In this document: in pieces, positions 38,326 through 46,375 of the stretch
Layout of the letters: every line of letters starts with the position of its first letter
Position numbering within the stretch: position 1 is the first letter of the stretch
Assembly (NCBI RefSeq): GCF_902706095.1
Contig: NZ_CACSJP010000005.1
Span: forward strand, 310,001-374,000
Origin: Rhizobium sp. 18065
GTDB lineage: Bacteria > Pseudomonadota > Alphaproteobacteria > Rhizobiales > Rhizobiaceae
Length of the DNA: 64,000 nt
Reading direction: 5' to 3'
The notes under the pieces: model-generated
Database searches by the model: none
Seen by the model: only the letters and a program-made list of their open reading frames with translations
Told to the model about the DNA's origin: nothing
Made by a program: the position numbers and the translations under genes

Positions 38326-38841
38326 ATGTCGGAACTCGGGTTGAATACGGTTAGCTTCGCCGGTCGCGCAGCGGCATCCAGCCAGTTCAAGGCGACCTAT
38401 GCCGAGGGCATGGGCCTGGTCGAAGAAACGGCCGCCTACCTCGACGGTCCTGGCCGCGCCGCCGCAAAGGTCCTGCCGCGTCAGGCATCCGTTCTGTACG
38501 CTGCTGAATCCATGCGCCTGACCACCCGCCTGATGCAGATGGCTTCGTGGCTGCTGCTGCAGCGCGCCGTCAACAATGGCGAGATGAGCCGCGATCAAGT
38601 TCTGTCGGAAAAGAGCAAGGTACGACTGGACGGCTTCAATGTCGACCGTACGGCACCAGGCTGGCTCGACCTGCCGGAATCCTTCCGTGACCTCGTCGAG
38701 CGCTCCCTGCGCCTGCAGAACCGCATCGCCCTGCTCGACCGCGAAATCTATCGCCCGCAGGAAGAAGAATTCCTGCCGGACAACGAAAACAGCGTCCAGG
38801 CACAGCTGAACCTGTTGCGCACGGCTTTCAACGCCGGCTGA
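38326..38841 (+). CDS. rcdA: Protease adaptor RcdA (DUF1465)
   Basis: 171 residues. The SFAGRAAASSQFKATYAEGM start and the helical-bundle segment YAAESMRLTTRLMQMASWLL are typical of DUF1465, which contains Caulobacter RcdA. There RcdA joins CpdR and PopA in the ClpXP hierarchy that degrades CtrA and other cell-cycle proteins. The ATG at 38326 follows AGGGA and fits the family length; the frame is open 23 codons upstream without similarity. An acidic flexible C-terminus (EEEFLPDNENS) follows the bundle. A strong terminator lies at 38866-38900. Confidence 0.88.
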   Translation: MSELGLNTVSFAGRAAASSQFKATYAEGMGLVEETAAYLDGPGRAAAKVLPRQASVLYAAESMRLTTRLMQMASWLLLQRAVNNGEMSRDQVLSEKSKVRLDGFNVDRTAPGWLDLPESFRDLVERSLRLQNRIALLDREIYRPQEEEFLPDNENSVQAQLNLLRTAFNAG

Positions 38842-38865
38842 ACGACGCCCCATATGTTCGACAAT

Positions 38866-38900
38866 AAAGCCCGGCATGCGCACGCATGGCCGGGCTTTTT
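38866..38900 (+). terminator. Terminator after rcdA
   Basis: AAAGCCCGGC and GCCGGGCTTT enclose an inner ATGCG-CA-CGCAT stem, followed by TTTTT. Confidence 0.9.
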
Positions 38901-38986
38901 GTTAACCTTGTGCATCAGGGTTGTCGCGCCGATATTTACAACCTTAAATAATCGTGCCACTCTCTTGCAATCCAAGGGAGGACATC

Positions 38987-40054
38987 ATGACGAAGTTCAT
39001 TCTCTCGATCGACGGCGGCGGTATTCGCGGCGCCGTTCCCGCTGCAGTCCTGACCGTGCTGGAAGACAAGCTCAAGGCCCGCGGCAAGACGCTGCCCCTC
39101 TATCGTTACTTCGACCTGATCGCCGGCACATCGACCGGCGCCATCATCGCAGCCGGCCTCACCTGCCCGAAACCACGCCATCCGGATCAGCCGGTTGCCA
39201 ACGCGGCCATGCTGCTTGAACTGTATCGCAGCAAGGGGCCGTCGATCTTCGACCAGTCCCTGTTCCGCAAGCTTGCCAATCTCGGTGGCCTGCTGGACGA
39301 ACATTATGACGCGACGGCGCTGGAAAAGATCCTGATCGACATGCTCGGCAAGACGACGGAGATTGCCCAGGCTTTGACCAAGGTACTGATCACCGCCTAC
39401 GACATCCACACGCGACGGGCAGTCTTCATGACCAATGCTGATCCCGAGCATGAGCGCTTCTATTTCTGGCAGGCGGTGCGCGGCTCCTCGGCAGCCCCAA
39501 CATATTTCGAACCCGCGCTGGTCGAGGATCTTGCCGCAAGAAGCCGTGGCGAAGTCCCGTCAATCCCGATGATCGATGGTGGTGTCTTCGCCAATGACCC
39601 GGCCATGGCCGCCTATGTCGAAGGCAGCAAGCTCGGCTGGCGCGACAATGGCGAGGAGATGATCATCCTTTCGCTCGGAACAGGATCCGCCAACCGCAAG
39701 ATCCCCTATCAGCAGGCGAAAAACTGGGGTGCCGGCGGCTGGATCAATCCGGCCAATGACACACCACTGATATCCGTCTTCATGCAGGGACAGGCGAGTA
39801 CCGCGTCCTATCAGCTCAACAAGCTATTGAACCGCACTCCGCCGAAATTTACCGACGGCGCGACCGTGGTCACCACGGCCAATCGCGGGTCGCTGAACTA
39901 TTTCCGGCTGGACGCGCCACTCGTCGGCGTCAATGACGCACTCGACGATGCAAGCCCCGGCAATATCAAGGCCCTGATCGAATTCGGCATGACGCTCGCG
40001 GCAAAGCACGACCTCGCCCTCGAGGAGATTGCCGACCGGCTGGCCGCAATCTGA
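38987..40054 (+). CDS. Patatin-like phospholipase
   Basis: 355 residues. The oxyanion loop DGGGIRG (9-15), nucleophile elbow GTSTG (Ser49) and catalytic DGG (Asp197) form the patatin Ser-Asp dyad. It should hydrolyse acyl groups from phospholipids or related esters. There is no signal peptide, so it is probably cytosolic. CapV, the phospholipase effector of some CBASS systems, belongs to this family, but no cyclic-nucleotide synthase lies nearby. The ATG at 38987 follows GGGAGGA. It ends at a strong terminator shared with rpmE. Confidence 0.9.
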   Translation: MTKFILSIDGGGIRGAVPAAVLTVLEDKLKARGKTLPLYRYFDLIAGTSTGAIIAAGLTCPKPRHPDQPVANAAMLLELYRSKGPSIFDQSLFRKLANLGGLLDEHYDATALEKILIDMLGKTTEIAQALTKVLITAYDIHTRRAVFMTNADPEHERFYFWQAVRGSSAAPTYFEPALVEDLAARSRGEVPSIPMIDGGVFANDPAMAAYVEGSKLGWRDNGEEMIILSLGTGSANRKIPYQQAKNWGAGGWINPANDTPLISVFMQGQASTASYQLNKLLNRTPPKFTDGATVVTTANRGSLNYFRLDAPLVGVNDALDDASPGNIKALIEFGMTLAAKHDLALEEIADRLAAI

Positions 40055-40086
40055 TCGGTACTTGAGGCATCCAATCTGCGGAAACG

Positions 40087-40116
40087 AAAAAAGCCCGGCT
40101 GAAACCGGGCTTTTTT
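40087..40116. terminator. Bidirectional terminator patatin gene / rpmE
   Basis: AAAAAAGCCCGG and CCGGGCTTTTTT around CTGAAA, with T-runs on both strands, between convergent genes. Confidence 0.92.
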
Positions 40117-40141
40117 TGTAATCTTGCGGAGTTCGCAGCGA

Positions 40142-40363
40142 TTAGAGGCCGAGGCCGCCGAAACGCTTGTTGAACTTCGAAAGGCGGCCGCCGCGGTCCA
40201 TCAACTGCTGGTTACCGCCGGTCCATGCCGGATGCGACTTCGGGTCGATTTCGAGGTTCATGGTAGCGTTAGCCGAACCCCAGGTCGAACGCGTTTCATA
40301 TTCGGTGCCATCGGTCATGACGACTTTGATGACGTGGTATTCTGGATGGATGTCAGCCTTCAT
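40142..40363 (-). CDS. rpmE: 50S ribosomal protein L31, cysteine-free
   Basis: 73 residues starting [19 protein letters not shown] and ending with the L31 motif [15 protein letters not shown]. It has no cysteines, so it lacks the zinc knuckle of type A L31 and can be made without zinc. Rhizobial L31 is of this kind. Monocistronic, divergent from the ABC exporter gene. Confidence 0.96.
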   Translation of the reverse strand: MKADIHPEYHVIKVVMTDGTEYETRSTWGSANATMNLEIDPKSHPAWTGGNQQLMDRGGRLSKFNKRFGGLGL

Positions 40364-40553
40364 AACTCTGTTCCTGCTGTGCCGGTAGGGTCCATTTGCC
40401 GCAATTGCGCCAGCGGGACCTATTCAATACATGAAGCCGCAGTCCGATCAGGCCACGGCTTCCCAATTCGATGCCGTGCCTATACATGAAGGGCGCAGGG
40501 ATAACAAGTGCCACGGCACGAAAGCCTGCAAGCACTGTCAGGAGCAATGTCGA
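40364..40553. promoter_or_regulatory. Divergent region rpmE / ABC exporter
   Basis: 190 bp holding both promoters. AGGAG at about 40540 marks the GTG start of the exporter. The exporter frame is open upstream (41 codons), but that stretch has unusual Cys/His content and no family similarity, so I treat it as non-coding. Confidence 0.4.
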
Positions 40554-42356
40554 GTGACCTTGGAAGCCGAAAACAACGACAAGAAACGCCGCTCTCTGAA
40601 GCCGCTCAGCAGTCTCTTGCCCTATTTGAAACGCTATCGCGGACTGGTCGCCGGCGCCATCCTGTTCCTCGGCCTTGCCGCAGCCACCACGCTTGCCTTG
40701 CCGATTGCCATCCGGCGCATGCTCGATCACGGCTTCAATGCCTCCGACAGCGGCTTTATCAACAAATACTTCGCCATGATGATCGTCATGGCCGTGGTCC
40801 TCGCAGTTGCCAGCGCCATGCGCTACTATTTCGTCATCACCATTGGCGAGCGCGTCGTCGCCGATCTGCGTCGCGACGTGTTTGCCCATGTGACCCGGCT
40901 GTCGCCGTCCTTCTTCGACATCAACCAGTCCGGTGAAATTGTCTCGCGCCTGACCGCGGACACGGTTCAGCTGAAATCCGCAGTCGGCGCCACGGCCTCG
41001 CTCGCCCTGCGCAATTCGATTCTCTGTCTCGGCGCGATCGCCATGATGATCTACACCAGCCCGCGCCTGTCGATCATGGTCCTGGCCGCAATCCCGATCA
41101 TCGTCTTCCCCCTGGTTGCCTTTGGCCGCTCCGTCCGCAAGCGCTCCCGCACAGCCCAGGACACTTTGGCCGAAGCCTCCACCTTTGCCGGTGAAATGAT
41201 CGGCTCCGCCCGTACCTTGCAGGCCTTCAATGCCGAGGAAATGGCACGCCTGCGTTATGGCTCGGCGGTGGAAAGTGCCTATGAAGCGGCCCGCGCCGCG
41301 ATCAAGTCGCGGTCGCTTCTGACCGGCGTCGCCATCGCGCTGATCTTCGGCAGCATTGTCGCCGTGCTGTGGTTCGGCGCACAAAGCGTATTGGCCGGCA
41401 CCATGTCTGCCGGCACGTTGGGCCAGTTCCTGCTCTATTCGGTGATTGCCGGCGGCTCGCTCGGCACGCTGTCGGAAGTCTGGGGCGAACTCTCGCAGGC
41501 CTCTGGTGCCGCCGAGCGCCTGACCGAGCTGCTCGCCGAGCATCCGGCCATTGCCGCCCCGGCGCATCCCGCAGTCTTGCCGCAGCCGGCCGAAGGTCGC
41601 GTGACATTCGACGGCGTGCGTTTCGCCTACCCGTCCCGCACCACGAAGTCCGCCCTCAAGGGTCTGTCCTTCAACGTCGCGCCCGGCGAGACCGTTGCCA
41701 TCGTCGGCCCGTCGGGCGCCGGCAAGAGCACCATCTTTTCGCTGATCCTGCGCTTCTACGATCCGTCCGAAGGTAGCGTCTATCTCGACGGCACCGATAT
41801 CCGCACGGTTGATCCGCAGGCCTTGCGTGCCCGCACGGCGATCGTGCCGCAGGACGTCACCATCTTCGCCTCCTCGATCCACGACAACATCGCCTTCGGT
41901 TCGCCAAACGCCGACCGCCGGATGGTCGAGGCGGCCGCGGAAGCAGCCCAGGCAGGCGAATTCATCAACCGGCTGGAGAACGGTTTCGACACAGTGGTCG
42001 GCGAACGGGGCATCACCCTGTCCGGCGGCCAGCGCCAGCGTATTGCCATTGCCCGTGCGCTGCTCCGCGACGCCCCCCTGCTGTTGCTCGACGAAGCGAC
42101 CTCGGCGCTGGATGCCGAAAGCGAGACACTTGTACAGAAAGCCCTCGACGGCCTGATGAGCAACCGCACGACGATCGTCATTGCCCATCGCCTGGCGACC
42201 GTCCTCAAGGCTGACCGCATCCTGGTGCTCGACGATGGCCATATCGTCGAACAGGGGACGCATCAGAGCCTGATCCAGCAAGGCGGCCTCTATGCCAAGC
42301 TGGCCCGCCTGCAATTCGAGACCGGCGGCCGCGATTTCACCGCCGCGGCGCAATAA
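40554..42356 (+). CDS. ABC exporter, fused membrane and ATPase domains (MsbA/BmrA type)
   Basis: About 600 residues. Six membrane helices (about 20-310) are followed by the nucleotide-binding domain: Walker A GPSGAGKST (about 384), signature LSGGQRQR (about 488), Walker B LLLLDEATSALD and the switch His in VIAHRLATV. It works as a homodimer. The family includes lipid flippases and multidrug pumps; without a partner gene the substrate cannot be fixed. I start at the GTG 40554 after AGGAG. A 24-bp palindrome follows the stop. Confidence 0.9.
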   Translation: MTLEAENNDKKRRSLKPLSSLLPYLKRYRGLVAGAILFLGLAAATTLALPIAIRRMLDHGFNASDSGFINKYFAMMIVMAVVLAVASAMRYYFVITIGERVVADLRRDVFAHVTRLSPSFFDINQSGEIVSRLTADTVQLKSAVGATASLALRNSILCLGAIAMMIYTSPRLSIMVLAAIPIIVFPLVAFGRSVRKRSRTAQDTLAEASTFAGEMIGSARTLQAFNAEEMARLRYGSAVESAYEAARAAIKSRSLLTGVAIALIFGSIVAVLWFGAQSVLAGTMSAGTLGQFLLYSVIAGGSLGTLSEVWGELSQASGAAERLTELLAEHPAIAAPAHPAVLPQPAEGRVTFDGVRFAYPSRTTKSALKGLSFNVAPGETVAIVGPSGAGKSTIFSLILRFYDPSEGSVYLDGTDIRTVDPQALRARTAIVPQDVTIFASSIHDNIAFGSPNADRRMVEAAAEAAQAGEFINRLENGFDTVVGERGITLSGGQRQRIAIARALLRDAPLLLLDEATSALDAESETLVQKALDGLMSNRTTIVIAHRLATVLKADRILVLDDGHIVEQGTHQSLIQQGGLYAKLARLQFETGGRDFTAAAQ

Positions 42357-42395
42357 CGCCCAGGGCAAGAGCAATGCCGATCAGGCAATGAACAG

Positions 42396-42419
42396 ACATG
42401 GGTGAATTTTCACCCATGT
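42396..42419. promoter_or_regulatory. 24-bp palindrome between ABC exporter and Bug-type gene
   Basis: ACATGGGTGAA and TTCACCCATGT are exact 11-bp arms around two bases. Nearby CACCCAT and CACCCGT repeats (about 42431-42470) echo one arm. Only three Ts follow, so it could be a weak terminator of the exporter or an operator for the binding-protein gene 177 bp downstream. Confidence 0.5.
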
Positions 42420-42595
42420 TTGCGCCTGTTTGGGCAGAAATCCACCCATCACCCGTCAAAGACGTGCACCCGTCCTGCAACCACAGCGCATTGCCGTTGT
42501 CCGGTCTCACCGGAACGCGACAATCAAACCGATCCGGACGGGCGCGGGAGGAGCTGTGGCCGCCGGATAGTCAAAACATGACGGGAGGAATGTTC

Positions 42596-43567
42596 ATGTC
42601 ATTCGTTAAATCCATACTCGCGGCGAGCCTGCTGGCTGGCGTGATGTCGGTCGGACCGGCACAGGCCGAATTCCCCGAGCGCGCTGTCACCCTGGTCGTG
42701 CCCTTTGCCGCTGGCGGCTCGACCGATGTCGTCGCACGGGTCATTGCCGAGCGCATGTCGGCCGATCTCGGCCAGCAGGTCGTCGTCCAGAATGTCGGCG
42801 GTGCCGGCGGCAGTCTCGGCGCTGGAAATGTCGCACGCGCGGAGCCGGACGGCTACACCATCCTGATGGGTACCGTCGCCACCCATGCGCTCAATCCGCT
42901 GATCCTGAAGAACAAGCCGTATGATGCCGAAACCGATTTCGCCCCGGTCTCGCTGCTCGTCGTCGTGCCGAATGTGCTGGTCGTCAACCCGCAACTGCCG
43001 GTGAAAGACGTCAAGGAATTGCTCGCCCTGTTGAAGGCCGAGCCGGAGAAATACAGCTATGCCTCGTCCGGCAATGGAACTCCGCTGCATCTGTCAGGCG
43101 AATTGTTCAACGCCATGGCGGGCGTCAAGATGCAGCATGTGCCCTACAAGGGGTCCGGCCCTGCCCTGACCGATGTGATCGGCAACCAGGTGCCGATCAT
43201 GTTCGACAACCTTCCATCTTCCTCCGGCCATATCAAGGCCGGCACATTGCGGGCGCTGGCCGTAACCACGGCCGAACGGGCGCCATCCTTCCCCGACGTG
43301 CCGACCATGGCCGAGGCTGGCATTCCCGGCTACGAGACCTATACCTGGAACGCACTGTTTGCCCCGAAAGGCACGCCCAAGGACGTCGTCGACCGGCTGA
43401 ACGCTTCGGCGAAGGTCGCCATGGCTGATCCCGCTGTCGTCGAGCGCATGAAGGAATTCAGCGCAACGGTCGTCGCATCGAGCCCCGAGGAACTCGCTGC
43501 CCACGTCAAGGCCGAAATGGCCAAGTGGACACCGGTCGTGCGTGACGCCAACGTGCAGATGGACTGA
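42596..43567 (+). CDS. Bug/TctC-family tripartite transporter substrate-binding protein
   Basis: 323 residues. A Sec signal peptide (about 1-24, GPAQA) precedes the Bug fold: FPERAVTLVVPFAAGGSTDVVARV and SNGTPLHLSGELF-like segments, with an AGGSTD ligand loop that binds a carboxylate. Such proteins feed tricarboxylate (TTT) transporters or sensors. No tctA/tctB membrane genes are adjacent, so it is an orphan. GGGAGGA six bases before the ATG at 42596 sets the start; two earlier in-frame ATGs are less well placed. Confidence 0.87.
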   Translation: MSFVKSILAASLLAGVMSVGPAQAEFPERAVTLVVPFAAGGSTDVVARVIAERMSADLGQQVVVQNVGGAGGSLGAGNVARAEPDGYTILMGTVATHALNPLILKNKPYDAETDFAPVSLLVVVPNVLVVNPQLPVKDVKELLALLKAEPEKYSYASSGNGTPLHLSGELFNAMAGVKMQHVPYKGSGPALTDVIGNQVPIMFDNLPSSSGHIKAGTLRALAVTTAERAPSFPDVPTMAEAGIPGYETYTWNALFAPKGTPKDVVDRLNASAKVAMADPAVVERMKEFSATVVASSPEELAAHVKAEMAKWTPVVRDANVQMD

Positions 43568-43606
43568 TTGCGATCTCGGTACGCCCTTAACAAACAGACC
43601 GCCGGA

Positions 43607-45253
43607 TCACCCTCCGGCGGCTCTGCCGGCAACACGTCCGGAGAACAGGCAGCCGCCGAGGAAAGTTCCTTCCAGCGCATTGTAGCCATGCATGCCGCCA
43701 CCGCCGAAGCCTGACACTTCACCCGCCGCATAGAGCCCGGCAATCGGCTTGTTGTCGCGCGACAGAACCCGGCCGTCGAGATCGGTATGCAGCCCGCCAA
43801 GGGTCTTGCGGGTCAGGATATGCAGGCGCACCCCGATCAGCGGTCCCGCCTTGGGATCGAGCAGCCGATGCGGCTTGGCGGTGCGCATGAGCTTGTCGCC
43901 GAGATAGTTGCGCGCACCGCGAATGGCCGTGACCTGCGCATCCTTGCTGAACTTGTTGTCGATCTCCCGGTCGCGCGCCTCGATCTGCGTCCGGACATGA
44001 TGTATGCCCAGGCGATGTTCGCCGCTGACCGCGTTCATCGCCGAAATCAGATCCTCCAGCGTGTCGCGGACGACGAAGTCTTCCCCCTTGTCCATGAAGG
44101 ACTGGACCGGACCCGGCGGGTTCTTGCCGAGCCGCTTCAACAAAAGCGGCAGGTCCTTGTCGGTCAGGTCCGGGTTCTGCTCGGAACCGGAGAGTGCAAA
44201 TTCCTTCTTGATGATCGCCTTGTTGAGAATGAACCAGGAGTATTCATCCCCGCGTTCCCTAATTGCCTTCAGCGTGGCCAGTGTGTCGAAACCGGGCATG
44301 ACAGGCGCTGCAAACCGGTTACCATCGGCATCGCACCAGAACGACGATGGACCGGGCAGGATACGGATCCCATGGTTCGGCCAGATCGGATCCCAATTAC
44401 GCAGACCCTCGGTATAGTGCCACATCCGGTCGCCATTGATGATCTCGCCACCAGCCGCCTGTGTGATCCCCAGCATGCGTCCGTCGACATGGGCCGGCAC
44501 ACCTGCGACCATCGATTTCGGCGGCGGCCCGAGCCGCTCGACCGGCCAGCTCTTGCGCACCAGATCGTGGTTGCCGCCAATGCCACCGGACGCGACGATC
44601 ACTGCCTCGGCCTTCACCTCGAAACGACCGATCACATTGCGCGAACTGGAGGCACCCCTCGGCGTCGCGTCGCCCGCCAGAACCGAACCGGCAGCCCCCG
44701 TCACCGCACCATTGGTGACGACCAGGCGATCCACCTGATGTCGGAACAGGAAGGTGAGCTTGCCGGCATCTGCCGCAGCCCTTGCGCGCTGCACGAAGGG
44801 GGCGATCACGCCGGGACCGGTGCCCCAGGTCACATGGAAGCGCGGCACGGAATTACCATGCCCCGTGGCGAGCGCGCCGCCGCGCTCGGCCCAGCCGACC
44901 ACCGGAAACCAGCTCACCCCTTGTGCTTTCAGCCAGCTCCGCTTTTCACCGGCGGCAAAATGCAGATAGGCCTCGGCCCATTGGCGTGGCCAGAAATCCT
45001 CGGTGCGATCGAACCCGGCCGAACCGAACCAGTCCTGCCGCGCCAGATCAAAGCTGTCGCGTATGCCCATCCGCCGCTGCTCGGGACTATCGATGAAGAA
45101 CAGGCCACCCAGCGACCAGAAGGCCTGGCCACCGAGGTTCTGCTCCCCCTCCTGATCCACAACGCCGACCTTGAGCCCGCGCTCCACGGCCTCGGTGGCG
45201 GCGACAAGGCCGGCAAGACCCGCACCGATGACCAGAATATCGAACTGCTGCAT
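43607..45253 (-). CDS. FAD-binding dehydrogenase (fumarate reductase/ketosteroid dehydrogenase-like)
   Basis: 548 residues. The N-terminal FAD motif QFDILVIGAGLAGLVAATEA, a central GGIGGNHDLV motif and the C-terminal GLYAAGEVSGFGGGGMHGYNALEG flavin loop place it in the FAD-binding-2 family with flavocytochrome fumarate reductases, aspartate oxidase and 3-ketosteroid dehydrogenase. It has no signal peptide, so it is cytosolic. Its substrate is unknown. GGAGG six bases before the ATG at 45253 decides the start. A TetR-like operator (45278-45297) lies just upstream. It is convergent with the Bug-type gene. Confidence 0.85.
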   Translation of the reverse strand: MQQFDILVIGAGLAGLVAATEAVERGLKVGVVDQEGEQNLGGQAFWSLGGLFFIDSPEQRRMGIRDSFDLARQDWFGSAGFDRTEDFWPRQWAEAYLHFAAGEKRSWLKAQGVSWFPVVGWAERGGALATGHGNSVPRFHVTWGTGPGVIAPFVQRARAAADAGKLTFLFRHQVDRLVVTNGAVTGAAGSVLAGDATPRGASSSRNVIGRFEVKAEAVIVASGGIGGNHDLVRKSWPVERLGPPPKSMVAGVPAHVDGRMLGITQAAGGEIINGDRMWHYTEGLRNWDPIWPNHGIRILPGPSSFWCDADGNRFAAPVMPGFDTLATLKAIRERGDEYSWFILNKAIIKKEFALSGSEQNPDLTDKDLPLLLKRLGKNPPGPVQSFMDKGEDFVVRDTLEDLISAMNAVSGEHRLGIHHVRTQIEARDREIDNKFSKDAQVTAIRGARNYLGDKLMRTAKPHRLLDPKAGPLIGVRLHILTRKTLGGLHTDLDGRVLSRDNKPIAGLYAAGEVSGFGGGGMHGYNALEGTFLGGCLFSGRVAGRAAGG

Positions 45254-45277
45254 GACGTCCTCCAACAGCATGCAGTG

Positions 45278-45297
45278 TTACGCTTACGCGCACGTAA
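45278..45297. promoter_or_regulatory. TTACG...CGTAA operator-like repeat
   Basis: TTACG-CGCA-CGTAA (45284-45297) is a perfect interrupted palindrome, preceded by one more TTACG (45278-45282). It ends 25-44 bp before the start of the FAD dehydrogenase, where a TetR-family repressor would block transcription. No regulator gene is adjacent. Confidence 0.45.
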
Positions 45298-45343
45298 TAC
45301 AATCCTCAAATAAGGTGGGTCTGGAACTCTCCAGTACCAAATT

Positions 45344-46375
45344 TCACCGTTCAGTGAGTTTCAGCTCGATGCGACGGTTCTGGGATCGGGCCTCGACACT
45401 GTCGCCTTCGGCAATCGGCTGGTTTTCCCCAAAACCTGCTGCGACCAGACGGTTTGCGGGAACCCCCTGGGCAATCAGATATTTGACTACCGAGATCGCG
45501 CGTGCAGCCGAAAGCTCCCAGTTGTCGGCGTAGCGCCCCGTTCCGGCGAGCGGCACATTGTCGGTATGCCCGTCGACACGCAGCACCCAGTTGATTTCCG
45601 GCGGAATCTCCCGCGCCAGATCAAGCAGGGCCGTGCCCAATTTGGCCATCTCGACCTCACCGGCCGGATTGAGCACATTGCCGCCGGACGGGAAAAGCAC
45701 CTCCGACTGGAAGACGAAACGGTCACCGACGATGCGGATGTTTTCACGATCCGACAGGATTTCCCGCAGCCGGCCGAAGAAGTCGGACCGGTAGCGGTTC
45801 AACTCCTGAACCCGCTGGGCAAGAGCGACATTGAGCCGGCGACCGAGATCGGAAATTTTCGCCTGGGAATTCGCATCCTTGGCTTCCGACGCCTGTAGCG
45901 CCTCCTCGATGGCAGCGATCTGCGCCCGCAATGCGGCGATCTGTTGGTTGAGCAGCTCGATCTGGCTCATTGCCCGCGTGCTGACCTGCTTTTCCGCGTC
46001 CAGTTCCTGCGTCAGCCTGCCGACTTTCACATTGGCGGCATCGGCAGATCCGGTTCCACTCTCCAGAAGCTGCTGCAAACGGGTGCGCTCGCTTTCCGAG
46101 GATGCGAGCGACGACTGCAGGCTGGCCAGCGTATCTTCGAGATCCTGCTTGCCGCTCTTTTCGAGCGCCAGCAACTGGGTCAGTTCGGCAATCTGGCTGT
46201 TCAGCCTGTTCAGCACCTCGTCCTTGCCGGAAATCTCCCGGCTCAGGATGAACTGCGCCAGCACGAAGACCGTGAGCAGAAACATGATCGCCAGCAGCAG
46301 CGTCGACAGGGCATCGACGAAGCCCGGCCAGTAATCGACGGAGCGCTCCCGGCGCCGGTTGCGGCCGAGCGCCAT
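45344..46375 (-). CDS. MotB/OmpA-like peptidoglycan-anchored stator subunit
   Basis: 343 residues. A short basic N-terminus leads to a single membrane helix (about 14-45) with DYWPGFVDALSTLLL, whose Asp20 sits where MotB/ExbD/TolR carry their proton-accepting Asp. A long coiled coil (about 50-190, runs such as LNSQIAELTQLLALEKSG) crosses the periplasm, and the OmpA domain (about 215-343, RVDGHTDNVPLAGTGRYADNWELSAARA) binds peptidoglycan. It starts directly after the MotA-like stop (TAA then ATG). It is not in a flagellar cluster, and the very long coiled coil is unlike standard MotB. Confidence 0.85.
   Translation of the reverse strand: MALGRNRRRERSVDYWPGFVDALSTLLLAIMFLLTVFVLAQFILSREISGKDEVLNRLNSQIAELTQLLALEKSGKQDLEDTLASLQSSLASSESERTRLQQLLESGTGSADAANVKVGRLTQELDAEKQVSTRAMSQIELLNQQIAALRAQIAAIEEALQASEAKDANSQAKISDLGRRLNVALAQRVQELNRYRSDFFGRLREILSDRENIRIVGDRFVFQSEVLFPSGGNVLNPAGEVEMAKLGTALLDLAREIPPEINWVLRVDGHTDNVPLAGTGRYADNWELSAARAISVVKYLIAQGVPANRLVAAGFGENQPIAEGDSVEARSQNRRIELKLTER

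Noticed and set aside
38987..40054. CBASS operon
   Set aside because: A patatin-like protein alone is not CBASS; no CD-NTase, Cap2/Cap3 or HORMA genes are nearby.
40353..42374. A 673-codon minus-strand frame opposite the ABC exporter
   Set aside because: Opposite a gene with all ABC motifs; His/Gly/Asp-rich translation with no family pattern.
43787..45313. A 508-codon plus-strand frame opposite the FAD dehydrogenase
   Set aside because: Shadow of a gene with intact FAD motifs; no independent evidence.
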